Shown here in pieces: positions 34,866-43,048 of a DNA stretch of 64,000 nucleotides (position 1 is the first letter of the stretch; every line of letters begins with the position of its first letter). The translations under genes were made by a program, and so were the position numbers. Source of the DNA: Nitrincola tibetensis (GTDB lineage Bacteria > Pseudomonadota > Gammaproteobacteria > Pseudomonadales > Balneatricaceae); assembly GCF_003284585.1 (NCBI RefSeq), contig NZ_QKRX01000001.1:372001-436000 (forward strand). The letters are read 5' to 3'. Below the pieces are notes generated by a model, which worked only from the letters and a program-made list of their open reading frames with translations, was not told where the DNA came from and ran no database searches.

Positions 34866-36683
34866 TTACAGACCGCTGTAACTTAGAGTTAAAAATGCAC
34901 TGCGTCCAGGATTCTTATAGTCCCAACCACCGAAGCCACGTGTCGTGACATAGTCTTTATCAAACAGGTTGTCGAGCGTGACGGTTGCTGACCATTCAGG
35001 CGCAAAGTTCCAGCGGCTTCTGAGGTTAACAAGGCCATACCCCGGCATCTTGTCAGACTCACGGCGTGCATTGTAACGGCTGTCTTGAGCAATTAAGGTA
35101 CCGCCGACCGACCAGTCTCCCCAAGTGCGATCTGCATCAAAACGAACGCTTTTGGTAGTACGACGTTGCAGGCGTGTATCATCGGCACGATCGATGGGAT
35201 CTGTTCCGGTAATGGCCGCTTTTAACATCCAGTCGGCCACCTCAGCCCCTAGGCTGAACTCGATGCCACGAATACGTGCGCGATCAATATTTTGGGGTGC
35301 CCATAAACCGGAAGGCAGGGGAGCCCAATTGATCAGGTTTTTATACTGCGCTTCGTAAACGGCGACATCCCAGAAAAACGTTGGGTATTGACCACGAAGC
35401 CCTATCTCGGTGGTATGGGAGGTTTCCGGCGCAAGATCAAGATTGCCGCTGCCTGGCCAGAAGAGATCATTGAACGTGGGTGCTCTAAAGGCGGTTCCAT
35501 AACTGCCTCTTAGCGTGTGCTCGTGGTTGATCGCGTAACCCACGGCAAGGCCACCCGTCACCTTATCACCATAGACTTGGTTGTCATCAACGCGCAGATT
35601 GGTTTGCAGACTTAAAGGATTGAAGTCAAATAAACCTTGTGCGAAGACGGCATGGTTTTTTCGAGATTTTTCAGCGTAACTTGAAGTTTCGACTCTGTCT
35701 TTAAGGGTCTCTGCACCTAGGATAAACTCATGGGTATCCATCCAAAGCGTGTTTTCCCAACGCAGTTTATGGGTTTTGGTATTAAAGTTAGAACGACTGC
35801 CTTGATAGCTCGTGTTCTCATCCCTTGCTTCACTGAGTTGCACGCGAGACAGCCAATGCTCCGTGACCGGAATGCTGGCCGTTAGCCCTAGTACTTGAAG
35901 TCGGTAATCCGTGTTACCACCCACAAACTCGGTATTGCCTTGAGTGTGCATCATCAGAAGGCTGAGGTCTGCGCCTGAGTCAAAGCCTTGGCCAAGACGA
36001 GCCAAGACAGATGTATTGTCATAGCCTCTGCGTCCTTCGCCTTCTTTAATTTCGATGCCATCGGTTGTAAATTGATTGGCAACCAGCTGGTATCGTGTTG
36101 AGTTGTGTTGACCTGAAACACCTGCATTCACTTGATAAGAACCAAAGGAGCCGCCACCGACAGACAAGTTCACTTTTTGCGCTTGTGAGTTGGCTAAAAA
36201 GCCTTGTATAACACCACCGGCCGCATCAGCACCATAAAGGCCTCCGCGTGGCCCTCGCACAATTTCAAATCGTTCAAATAGATTTGGCGTTAGAAATTGC
36301 CATGAGGCGCCGCCTGAAGTGGCCGATTGAAGACGAATTCCATCAACCAATAACACGGTAGAATCAGAAGCCGCACCACGAGTGTAGACACTGGTCGTTT
36401 TACCGAATCCACCATTTGAACTGAAATCAACACCTGGCTGACCCTTGATAAGGTCTATGATGTCTTTAGGTTGTTGTAGACGAATTTGCTCTTCATCAAT
36501 GACGGTGACAGATGCCAGTGTTTCATCCGCTGTTTTCGCGGAGAGGGTGGCCGTCACGATAATCGGATTAAAGCGAGTTTCTGAAGAGTCCAAAGAGGAT
36601 ATCGACTGAGCGAAGAGAGGAGCAGAAAAGCTCGATAGGCAAAGCAACGCCAAAGGCTTGATTGCAAAAACCGGTTTGTTCAT
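34866..36683 (-). CDS. btuB: TonB-dependent outer-membrane cobalamin receptor BtuB
   Basis: A 605-residue outer-membrane beta-barrel. Signal peptide MNKPVFAIKPLALLCLS ends near LFAQ. A TonB box (NPIIVTAT) follows, then the plug domain with VTVIDEEQIRLQQPKDIIDLI, GVDFS, TRGAASDSTVLLVDGIR and RFEIVRGPRGGLYGADAAGGVI. The barrel ends in the typical aromatic-rich strand FLTLSYSGL. ATG 36683 is chosen because a 12-residue upstream extension would spoil the signal peptide. The riboswitch upstream ties its expression to cellular cobalamin. Confidence 0.93.
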   Translation of the reverse strand: MNKPVFAIKPLALLCLSSFSAPLFAQSISSLDSSETRFNPIIVTATLSAKTADETLASVTVIDEEQIRLQQPKDIIDLIKGQPGVDFSSNGGFGKTTSVYTRGAASDSTVLLVDGIRLQSATSGGASWQFLTPNLFERFEIVRGPRGGLYGADAAGGVIQGFLANSQAQKVNLSVGGGSFGSYQVNAGVSGQHNSTRYQLVANQFTTDGIEIKEGEGRRGYDNTSVLARLGQGFDSGADLSLLMMHTQGNTEFVGGNTDYRLQVLGLTASIPVTEHWLSRVQLSEARDENTSYQGSRSNFNTKTHKLRWENTLWMDTHEFILGAETLKDRVETSSYAEKSRKNHAVFAQGLFDFNPLSLQTNLRVDDNQVYGDKVTGGLAVGYAINHEHTLRGSYGTAFRAPTFNDLFWPGSGNLDLAPETSHTTEIGLRGQYPTFFWDVAVYEAQYKNLINWAPLPSGLWAPQNIDRARIRGIEFSLGAEVADWMLKAAITGTDPIDRADDTRLQRRTTKSVRFDADRTWGDWSVGGTLIAQDSRYNARRESDKMPGYGLVNLRSRWNFAPEWSATVTLDNLFDKDYVTTRGFGGWDYKNPGRSAFLTLSYSGL

Positions 36684-36811
36684 GTGACAAGGTCTCGTCA
36701 AGTGTGCACACCCGCACAACTAATTATCGGGGAACTGCTGTCAGTGGGAGAAGAGAGGAGGGGCAAAGCAAGACCCTGCCCAATGATCGCCCACCGCAAT
36801 CAGGCATAACA

Positions 36812-36993
36812 TCACGGGCAGGTCTCCGGGCTGACAAGCAAAAGACTATGTCTTAGTCTTAAGGGGTGAGCTCACCTTCCCATACCGAAGTACAGTGGTT
36901 ATTGAGGCACCTTAACTTGATCACCGTTGCGGGGGCAGCGTCAGATTTAAGCACTGACTTCCCTATTAATCCGAGAGCGAATCTACAGAACCT
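36812..36993 (-). ncRNA. Cobalamin (AdoCbl) riboswitch
   Basis: Read on the - strand, the segment contains the conserved AATAGGGAAGTC entry, the core GCTGCCCCCGCAACGGTGA, the TATGGGAAGG element and the B12 box GTCAGCCCGGAGACCTGCCC at 36815-36834. These are in the standard order of the cobalamin riboswitch family. It lies in the btuB leader, about 130 bases before the ATG. Ligand binding should lower expression of btuB and the genes behind it. A GGGCA/GCCC stem between it and btuB is a possible expression platform. Exact ends are approximate. Confidence 0.93.
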
Positions 36994-37124
36994 GTGAAAG
37001 GGCGAAGACTAGCATTTTGACCGTTTTTTCACAAGTTAAGGCCTTGGGTGTGGACTTCAATTCAAGGATGAATCGATATGATGAAAAGAAGATGGAATGA
37101 GGTTATGCAAACCTGTTAATTTTT

Positions 37125-37568
37125 TCACGGTTCAATCATCGTCTTAATCGGTCGGACCAATCCATTCCACGCATAAAACACCTCGTTGCAGCGCTCAGCG
37201 GCGTCTTGACTTAACCAGCCATTGAGATCACGAAGGGCTCGTTGCTTGGCCTCGATAGGGACAATTCCGCGTCCGATTTCCAGCATGATCAGGCAAACGG
37301 GTTGTTTAGAAATCTGTTCATGTGCCAGATAAGTGTCAAGCAGGTTTGCATACTTAGCCCTAAGTTGCTTAACATCATACGCACCGATTAAATCCGCCTC
37401 AATCCATCGCTCCCAGCCCTCGATCACCATGGGAGAAGGCGTGCTGGATTCTGGTGGCCAATCAGCCAGCCCGTCGCCTGAATACGCCGATATCCAGCGT
37501 GCGTTAGGGTAAAGCTGGCCAACAAAACGGCGTTTTCCCGAGCAGTATCCACCGATAATCAGTTTCAC
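37125..37568 (-). CDS. Shortened CobU-like P-loop protein
   Basis: A 147-residue paralogue of CobU (about 180 residues). It keeps a P-loop variant GGYCSGK in place of GGxRSGKS, and near the C-terminus EIGRGIVPIEAKQRALRDLNGWL, which matches the NEVGxGIVPE signature of CobU. The middle is shorter and lacks the VDCLTLW-like strand. GTG 37568 is chosen because AAGGAGG lies six bases upstream. It follows cobU with a one-base gap. It may be a regulatory or degenerate kinase, or a GTP-binding partner of CobU; function is not established. Confidence 0.6.
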   Translation of the reverse strand: MKLIIGGYCSGKRRFVGQLYPNARWISAYSGDGLADWPPESSTPSPMVIEGWERWIEADLIGAYDVKQLRAKYANLLDTYLAHEQISKQPVCLIMLEIGRGIVPIEAKQRALRDLNGWLSQDAAERCNEVFYAWNGLVRPIKTMIEP

Positions 37569-37569
37569 A

Positions 37570-38103
37570 TTAACCTCCTTTCCAATAATACGCACATCCG
37601 CTAAGCATCTGTATGGCCTGATCCGCCTGAGCGGTGAGGCATTGATGCAGGGATTGTAGAAAATTCACATAGTTGAGCAGTTTGCACTCGGTTGGTGGCA
37701 GGCACTCATTAATATCATTGGAGACGACGATCAAGTGAATGTGTTGGTCTGCTAGGGCTTGGATAAATGCGCTCAATTGCTTGATGGCTTCCTCAAGGCT
37801 TAGATCGCTGGCAAACATCACTTGGCTGCTCCAAAGGGTCAGGCAATCCAGTAACAGGGTGCTGTTGGGTTGCAAGCGAGGCAAAATAGCGTTTAACGCA
37901 ACGGGCTCTTCCAGTGTGATCCAAGCAGTTCCCCTATCCTGTTGATGCCAACGAATGCGTGCCTGCATTTCAGGCTCTTGAGGCGTGGCTGCCGTTGCTA
38001 AATAAAAAAGCGGACCGCCACGTGCTTGAGCATCCTGCTCGGCAAGCTGTTCGGCAAATCGACTTTTTCCCGAGCGCACCCCGCCTGAGATAAAGGTCAT
38101 CAT
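37570..38103 (-). CDS. cobU: Adenosylcobinamide kinase/guanylyltransferase CobU
   Basis: A 177-residue enzyme with P-loop FISGGVRSGKSRFAEQLA, RIRWHQQDRGTAWITLEEP (containing the histidine that carries GMP in CobU) and LLLDCLTLWSS. The late part, VVSNDINECLPPTECKLLNYVNFLQSLHQ, departs from the usual NEVGxGIVP: Val-Ser-Asn-Asp replaces it and the usual glycine pattern is altered. Intriguingly, the tandem paralogue retains GIVP. It phosphorylates and guanylylates adenosylcobinamide. Start ATG 38103 overlaps the cobD stop. Confidence 0.8.
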   Translation of the reverse strand: MMTFISGGVRSGKSRFAEQLAEQDAQARGGPLFYLATAATPQEPEMQARIRWHQQDRGTAWITLEEPVALNAILPRLQPNSTLLLDCLTLWSSQVMFASDLSLEEAIKQLSAFIQALADQHIHLIVVSNDINECLPPTECKLLNYVNFLQSLHQCLTAQADQAIQMLSGCAYYWKGG

Positions 38104-39200
38104 GATGAACCACTCCATTCGCGTAAGGCATTTAACAGCTGTGCATTGTCTGTACGTGAACGTATCGCAAAACGCAGTGCTGAGCCATTTAACCCTGCAA
38201 AGTTGTGAGTGTGACGAGCGAGTAAACCGCGTTGCAGTAGGAAAGGCAGCAAGGCATTTGAGTCGCGTTCGGCTGATGGAGGCTGCAATAGAAAAAAATT
38301 GGCTTGGGTTGGGGGAATAGAATAGTGTAACTCACGCAGTTGCGGTAACAGCCAGGCGTGCTCTTGTGTTAACCAATCGTGGGTAGCGGCTAAAAACTCA
38401 CTGTCGTGCAGCAGATGGGGAACGATGTTGGCGGCAAAGGTATTCACACTCCACGGAATTTGTCGTTTTTTAAGCTGTGCGATGCATTCGGGGTTGGCCA
38501 GAATATAGCCGATTCTGAGCCCCGGTAAGGTGAACATCTTTGTTAAGGAGCGTAACAAAATCAAGGGTGTGTTTTCATCAAGATAGCGCGGCAACTGATT
38601 TTGTTCATGAGGGGCAAAGTCGATAAATGCCTCATCAACGATCAGTGTACAGTTGGTTTTTTTTGCCTGATCGATCCATTCTTCCATTTCCTCCATGCCA
38701 ATAAGGATGCCCGTTGGGTTATTGGGTCGGGCGATAAACACCACATCCTGCGCCGCCATTTCGGCAAAAATAGCCTGCTTAGGCAAGTGGAAATCGGGCG
38801 TTGAAAGTTGTTTGATACTGGATGTTAGGCCGTAGTGATCGCAGGCTCGACGGTATTCAGCAAAGGTTGGCTCCAAAATCAAACTGCGCTTGCCCGCAAA
38901 TAACGAGGCTGACAAAAAGATGGCCTCACTGCCGCCATTGGTTAAGCATACTTGCTCAGGTTGCACGCCTTCTGCCTGCGCGATGGCATTGATGGCATCT
39001 GTATAATTGGGATCTGGATATAAGGCTAGGGCGTCCAATTGCGAGTGAATAAACCGACTTAACCACGCCGGTGGCCCCAACGGGTTGAGGTTGGTACTAA
39101 AATCAATAACCTTATGCTCTTTGGGGAAGCCATAATAGGCCAGAATTGATTCTGACTGACCACCATGAGAAGGCCAGGGTGCTGTGCTTGAATGATTCAT
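38100..39200 (-). CDS. cobD: L-threonine-O-3-phosphate decarboxylase
   Basis: A 366-residue PLP enzyme of the class I/II aminotransferase fold (CobD in Salmonella naming, CobC in Pseudomonas naming). Features are DFSTNLNPLGPP, LTNGGSEAIFL, ARPNNPTGI, VDEAFIDF and the PLP lysine in LRSLTKMFTLPGLRIGY. It makes (R)-1-amino-2-propanol O-phosphate, the linker of the nucleotide loop. ATG 39200 overlaps the cbiB stop (ATGA), which selects it over the longer frame. Confidence 0.88.
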   Translation of the reverse strand: MNHSSTAPWPSHGGQSESILAYYGFPKEHKVIDFSTNLNPLGPPAWLSRFIHSQLDALALYPDPNYTDAINAIAQAEGVQPEQVCLTNGGSEAIFLSASLFAGKRSLILEPTFAEYRRACDHYGLTSSIKQLSTPDFHLPKQAIFAEMAAQDVVFIARPNNPTGILIGMEEMEEWIDQAKKTNCTLIVDEAFIDFAPHEQNQLPRYLDENTPLILLRSLTKMFTLPGLRIGYILANPECIAQLKKRQIPWSVNTFAANIVPHLLHDSEFLAATHDWLTQEHAWLLPQLRELHYSIPPTQANFFLLQPPSAERDSNALLPFLLQRGLLARHTHNFAGLNGSALRFAIRSRTDNAQLLNALREWSGSS

Positions 39201-40177
39201 TGCAGAACCCATCCCAGCAAGCTGATTAAGGCAAAAAGCAGGGTAAAAACGATCCAAGCGCCATGCATCAGGCGAATGCTCTGTCCTATATGCACGGTTT
39301 GCAGTGGCTGGTTGTTTGCGCCAAGAATGGCTCGGTGAGAGGCGATGCCTTGATAATAATTGGTCCCACCAAGTTGCACGCCCAGTAAATTAGCCACCAT
39401 GGCTTCTGGCCATCCTGAATTAGGGCTTGGATGCAGAGGGGCTTGCTGCCATGTGTGTCGCAGCGCATCCGTTGTGCGAACGCCTTGCAGCACGATGGCC
39501 GCGATCCAAAAACAAGCGGCTGTCAAACGAGCAGGTATCCAATTGGCTAAATCATCCAGCTTTGCTGAGGCATAGCCAAAGTCGGCATAGCGTTCGTTTT
39601 TATAGCCGACCATCGAGTCTAGGGTGTTAATGGCTTTATAACTCATTGCCAGGGGCGCGCCGCCTAAAAAGGCCCAGAACAGGGGAGCGGTGATGCCGTC
39701 GACGGTATTTTCGGCCAAGGTCTCCACCGTGCCACGAGTGATTTCGGCTTCATCCAATGTGTGAGTGTCGCGTCCTACAACATGGGATAAATAGGTACGT
39801 GCTAGGGTGAAGTCGCCTTGGCTCAGCGGCCGAGCAACGGCGAGTGCCGCATCCTTTAATCCTTTGATGGCAAGGCAAGACGACAGCAGCAGGATTTCAA
39901 GCAAAAGGCCTAATACAGTATGAAGGGAATACGCGAGCGCTAAGCATCCATAGGTGATTGCAAAGGTGCTCATCACAACTGTAGCGGTTAATAAAAAGCC
40001 ATGGATACGTTGAGTTCGGGGGCTGCCACGGTTCCAACCTGTATCGAGTCGGCTTATTAACGAGCCCATAATTTGCACCGGATGCGGAAGACTTTTGGGA
40101 TCGCCCAACACCAGATCCAAGAGAATAGCCATCAAAATGACGCAGAGTAAACCTAAACTTAAACTTGGAAGCAGCAT
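39197..40177 (-). CDS. cbiB: Adenosylcobinamide-phosphate synthase CbiB
   Basis: A 326-residue inner-membrane protein with several hydrophobic helices. Signatures: LLDLVLGDPKSLPHPVQIMGSLI near the N-terminus, and the highly conserved LAENTVDGITAPLFWAFLGGAPLAMSYKAINTLDSMVGYKNERY. It joins aminopropanol phosphate to adenosylcobyric acid. ATG 40177 is taken rather than TTG 40207 because it gives the usual N-terminus, although no strong ribosome-binding site is seen at either. First gene of the second - strand cobalamin unit. Confidence 0.92.
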   Translation of the reverse strand: MLLPSLSLGLLCVILMAILLDLVLGDPKSLPHPVQIMGSLISRLDTGWNRGSPRTQRIHGFLLTATVVMSTFAITYGCLALAYSLHTVLGLLLEILLLSSCLAIKGLKDAALAVARPLSQGDFTLARTYLSHVVGRDTHTLDEAEITRGTVETLAENTVDGITAPLFWAFLGGAPLAMSYKAINTLDSMVGYKNERYADFGYASAKLDDLANWIPARLTAACFWIAAIVLQGVRTTDALRHTWQQAPLHPSPNSGWPEAMVANLLGVQLGGTNYYQGIASHRAILGANNQPLQTVHIGQSIRLMHGAWIVFTLLFALISLLGWVLQ

Positions 40178-40344
40178 GAAAGCGCCATTACCATCGGTTG
40201 TGAACAAGGGTTAATGAAGTCGGCCATCATAGCAAAAACAGGGCTTCCAAGTGCAGCTTTCATTAAAGCCTGTTCGCGGTTTTCTATTTGGCTGTGGTAA
40301 TCTTCGCGCTTTAATGCATTGAATCGGCGTTTAAAGGAGCCAAG

Positions 40345-41400
40345 GTGAGTCAGATTGTTGAGAAGGGAAGGTTCAAACTCCCGCTGCTTTCAAATGAGTT
40401 GGATGCTGAGATCCAACACAAAATCGACATGAAAACCAAACCCCAAGGATCACTGGGTCGTTTAGAAACGTTAGCGGCTCAGGTTGCGCGTATTCAACAG
40501 ACTCTGTCACCTTGCACTGATTCGGCCATGCACTTGGTGTTTGCCGCGGATCATGGTGTGTGTGAAGAGGGGGTGAGTCCTTTTCCACAGGAAGTGACGG
40601 CACAAATGGTGCTGAATTTCCTGCAAGGTGGCGCGGCCATTAATGTCTTTTGTCGCCACAATAAAGTCGGTCTTAAAGTGATTAATGCCGGAGTTAAAAC
40701 GCCTTTGCCTGAGCATCCTGATTTGGTGTCGTGTCCGGTTGCACCGGGCACACGTAACTTTGCGCAAGAGTCGGCTATGTCGGCTGACGAAGTGGCACAA
40801 TGTCTGCAAAAAGGGGCTGAGATGGTCGATTTTTGGGCAGCCGATGCGCAGGTGTTAAGTCTGGGTGAAATGGGCATCGGCAATACCACCACTGCCGCAG
40901 CACTACTGGCCGCGCTACTCGACATTCCGGCACAAGACATTGTTGGGGCGGGAACTGGGGCAAGCCCCGAGATGCAAGTGCATAAAGCACAGGTGATTCA
41001 AGCGGCACTTGAGCGTCATCAGACCCACCAACAAGCGCCTTTAGACGTTTTGCAATCGGTGGGTGGATTGGAAATTGCAATGATGACAGGGGCTTTTTTA
41101 CGCGGTGCTGCCCTTAAAAAATTGCTCGTGGTCGATGGTTTTATTGCCACCAGCGCGTGGATGGTGGCCTACCAGCTATGCCCGACGATTCTCGACTACA
41201 CGGTCTTTGCTCATCAAAGTCATGAGCAAGGGCATCAGCGTATTCTTTCACAGCTGGAAATCACGCCGTTGCTAGCGCTTGATATGCGCTTAGGGGAGGG
41301 TACAGGTGCCATTGCAGCGATTCCTCTCATCCGTTTAGCCACTGCCTTTTTTAACGAAATGGCATCCTTTGACGATGCAGGGGTTAGCCAGTCCGCATGA
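40345..41400 (+). CDS. cobT: Nicotinate-nucleotide:dimethylbenzimidazole phosphoribosyltransferase CobT
   Basis: A 351-residue enzyme with MKTKPQGSLGRLETLA, VFAADHGVCEEGVSPFPQEVTAQMV, LSLGEMGIGNTTTAAALLAAL and MRLGEGTGAIAAIPL, which contains the catalytic glutamate. It makes alpha-ribazole phosphate, the lower-ligand nucleotide. GTG 40345 has AAGGAG about six bases upstream. It diverges from cbiB across 167 bases in which no second riboswitch is visible, and is coupled to cobS by ATGA. Confidence 0.95.
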   Translation: MSQIVEKGRFKLPLLSNELDAEIQHKIDMKTKPQGSLGRLETLAAQVARIQQTLSPCTDSAMHLVFAADHGVCEEGVSPFPQEVTAQMVLNFLQGGAAINVFCRHNKVGLKVINAGVKTPLPEHPDLVSCPVAPGTRNFAQESAMSADEVAQCLQKGAEMVDFWAADAQVLSLGEMGIGNTTTAAALLAALLDIPAQDIVGAGTGASPEMQVHKAQVIQAALERHQTHQQAPLDVLQSVGGLEIAMMTGAFLRGAALKKLLVVDGFIATSAWMVAYQLCPTILDYTVFAHQSHEQGHQRILSQLEITPLLALDMRLGEGTGAIAAIPLIRLATAFFNEMASFDDAGVSQSA

Positions 41401-42164
41401 GCACTCTCTACAAGAGAAGCCTGATTCGCCAAGAGTGGCAAGCCTTTTGGTTGGCTGTAAGTTTCCTGACACGCATTCCGGTCTGGGTGAAAATTGACTA
41501 CTCGCAAGGTTTGATGAACTCATCGAGTCTGTATTTTCCTCTGGTGGGGTTTTTACTTGGTGCGTTGAATCTGCTTGCGTTCAGTGTGCTGATCAGTCTG
41601 TTGCCTCTCACGGTCACTTTACTGCTGTTGCTGGTGTTGCATTTATGGATAACGGGTGCCTTTCATGAAGATGGTTTGGCCGACAGCCTCGATGCGTTTG
41701 GTGGTGGCTACACCCGCGAGAAGCGCCTAGAAATTATGAAGGACAGTCGTATAGGCACCTATGGCTCCGTTGCCCTGTTTTGTGTGCTGGCGTTAAAGTG
41801 GGCGACTTGGGTTGAGCTAGACAACTTAGCGATAGCACTGTTAATGGCGCCTGCCATTGCTCGCTTAACGCCTCTGTTTTTAATGCACTTTATGCCCTAT
41901 GTCACAGCATCTGAGCAAAGCAAAACCAAGCCTGTTGCTGATTCTATGAGTCTAGGGCGGTTGGCCCTCGCCATCCTCGGCGTATTGCTTGTGGCGCTCA
42001 TCGCCCAAGTGTTTTGGATAACTCTCTTTGCCATTGCGATTACCCTGCTGTGTTGGGGATACAGTCTGCATCGGAACTTAGGGGGTTATACAGGTGATAC
42101 CCTTGGCGCCAGTGTCATTATTTCTGAGCTGGTGTTTTTACTCTTAATGCTGATTGGTCACTGA
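41397..42164 (+). CDS. cobS: Cobalamin synthase CobS
   Basis: A 255-residue integral membrane enzyme. The active-site loop FHEDGLADSLDAFGGGYTREKRLEIMKDSRIGTYG contains the acidic metal-binding residues of CobS. About six helices follow, with GGYTGDTLGASVIISEL near the C-terminus. It couples adenosylcobinamide-GDP with alpha-ribazole (phosphate). It overlaps cobT by four bases. Confidence 0.95.
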   Translation: MSTLYKRSLIRQEWQAFWLAVSFLTRIPVWVKIDYSQGLMNSSSLYFPLVGFLLGALNLLAFSVLISLLPLTVTLLLLLVLHLWITGAFHEDGLADSLDAFGGGYTREKRLEIMKDSRIGTYGSVALFCVLALKWATWVELDNLAIALLMAPAIARLTPLFLMHFMPYVTASEQSKTKPVADSMSLGRLALAILGVLLVALIAQVFWITLFAIAITLLCWGYSLHRNLGGYTGDTLGASVIISELVFLLLMLIGH

Positions 42165-42166
42165 GT

Positions 42167-42670
42167 ATGCGTTACTGGATAAGGCATGATCGACCCTTGT
42201 TATCGAGCCACCTGTGTTACGGCTGGCTCGATGTGCCCTTGGCCGTTCCCGTACAAGAGACCCTTGCCGAACTGCCCAACTTGCCAATACATCTGCCTAT
42301 TTACACCAGCTCTTTGCAGCGATGCCGTTTATTGGCTGAAGCCCTGGCCGAAGGTAAGCAATCTATTCATTGCCTTGATGCGCTGCGAGAAATTCATTTT
42401 GGTCAGTGGGAGGGCATCGAATGGAATAAAATCAGTCGAGCTGAACTCGATGCTTGGGCCGAACAGCCTTATGCTTACTCCTTTCCAGAAGGGGAGTCGA
42501 TCCCTGCATTTTTAGTCAGAGTTCAAACCCTGTTAGATGAACTTCCAAGTGAAGCCATCGTCGTCACCCATGCTGGTGTTATTCGTGCTGCCCTGCATTT
42601 TGTGAAACAGATCCCCCTTGAAGAGGCCTTTGCGACTCCGGTGGGGTATGGTCTGTGTCTTGAGTTTTGA
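42167..42670 (+). CDS. cobC: Alpha-ribazole phosphatase-like histidine phosphatase
   Basis: A 167-residue member of the histidine phosphatase superfamily. The phospho-acceptor His is in WIRHDRP (usual RHG/RHxx), with SSLQRCRLLAEALA, a proton-donor acid in LREIHFGQWEG, and the second His in VVTHAGVIRAALH. Position two bases after cobS points to dephosphorylation of alpha-ribazole-5'-phosphate or of the cobalamin phosphate. Transcription ends near an opposing gene remnant. Confidence 0.88.
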   Translation: MRYWIRHDRPLLSSHLCYGWLDVPLAVPVQETLAELPNLPIHLPIYTSSLQRCRLLAEALAEGKQSIHCLDALREIHFGQWEGIEWNKISRAELDAWAEQPYAYSFPEGESIPAFLVRVQTLLDELPSEAIVVTHAGVIRAALHFVKQIPLEEAFATPVGYGLCLEF

Positions 42671-42671
42671 T

Positions 42672-43025
42672 GGTGAGTAGATTCATTGTAATCAGATTTC
42701 GAGCGGTTTCGCGCATATGCTCTAGTCTTCCTTCTAGTCGCCCTTCCAAACGCACATCAAGGCGTTCTTTTTTAACAAGATTTTCTAGGTTCTCGGCTAA
42801 CATGTCTTTATCCTCTACCAAGCTGTTTAACGCATCCATGTTGATATCTGCTTTTAACCACTTCAGGTGTCGTTTTACCCACCGAGTTACAATTCTATCT
42901 ATACGCTTTTTATCAGGATCTGCGTTAGTAATTGCCACTATTCGGTCAACAGCCTTTTGCAAACTAGACCAGCTATCACCTGCATTCTCTATGCTAAACA
43001 TTCCGCTTAGAGTGGTCGGCTGCAA
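42672..43025 (-). pseudogene. Rpn-family (PD-(D/E)XK) nuclease, C-terminal remnant
   Basis: About 118 codons match the C-terminal part of Rpn/transposase_31-type proteins: SGMFSIENAGDSWSSLQKAVDRIVAI, KKRIDRIVTRWVKRHLKWL, SLVEDKDMLAENLENLV and the in-frame repeat LEGRLEGRLE, typical of these tails. The N-terminal PD-(D/E)XK catalytic domain is absent. The frame runs on antisense into the end of cobC, but family similarity stops near 42672. It is a leftover of a mobile-gene-like nuclease between two intact genes. Confidence 0.65.
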
Positions 43026-43048
43026 TCGTGACTCTCAGACGAAGCCTG

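Noticed and set aside
40178-40344. Second cobalamin riboswitch between cbiB and cobT
   Set aside because: No B12 box or GCTGCCCCCGCAACGG-like core is present on either strand.
42579-42671. Extension of the Rpn-like frame into cobC
   Set aside because: This part is antisense to the well-conserved end of cobC, and its product has no family features.
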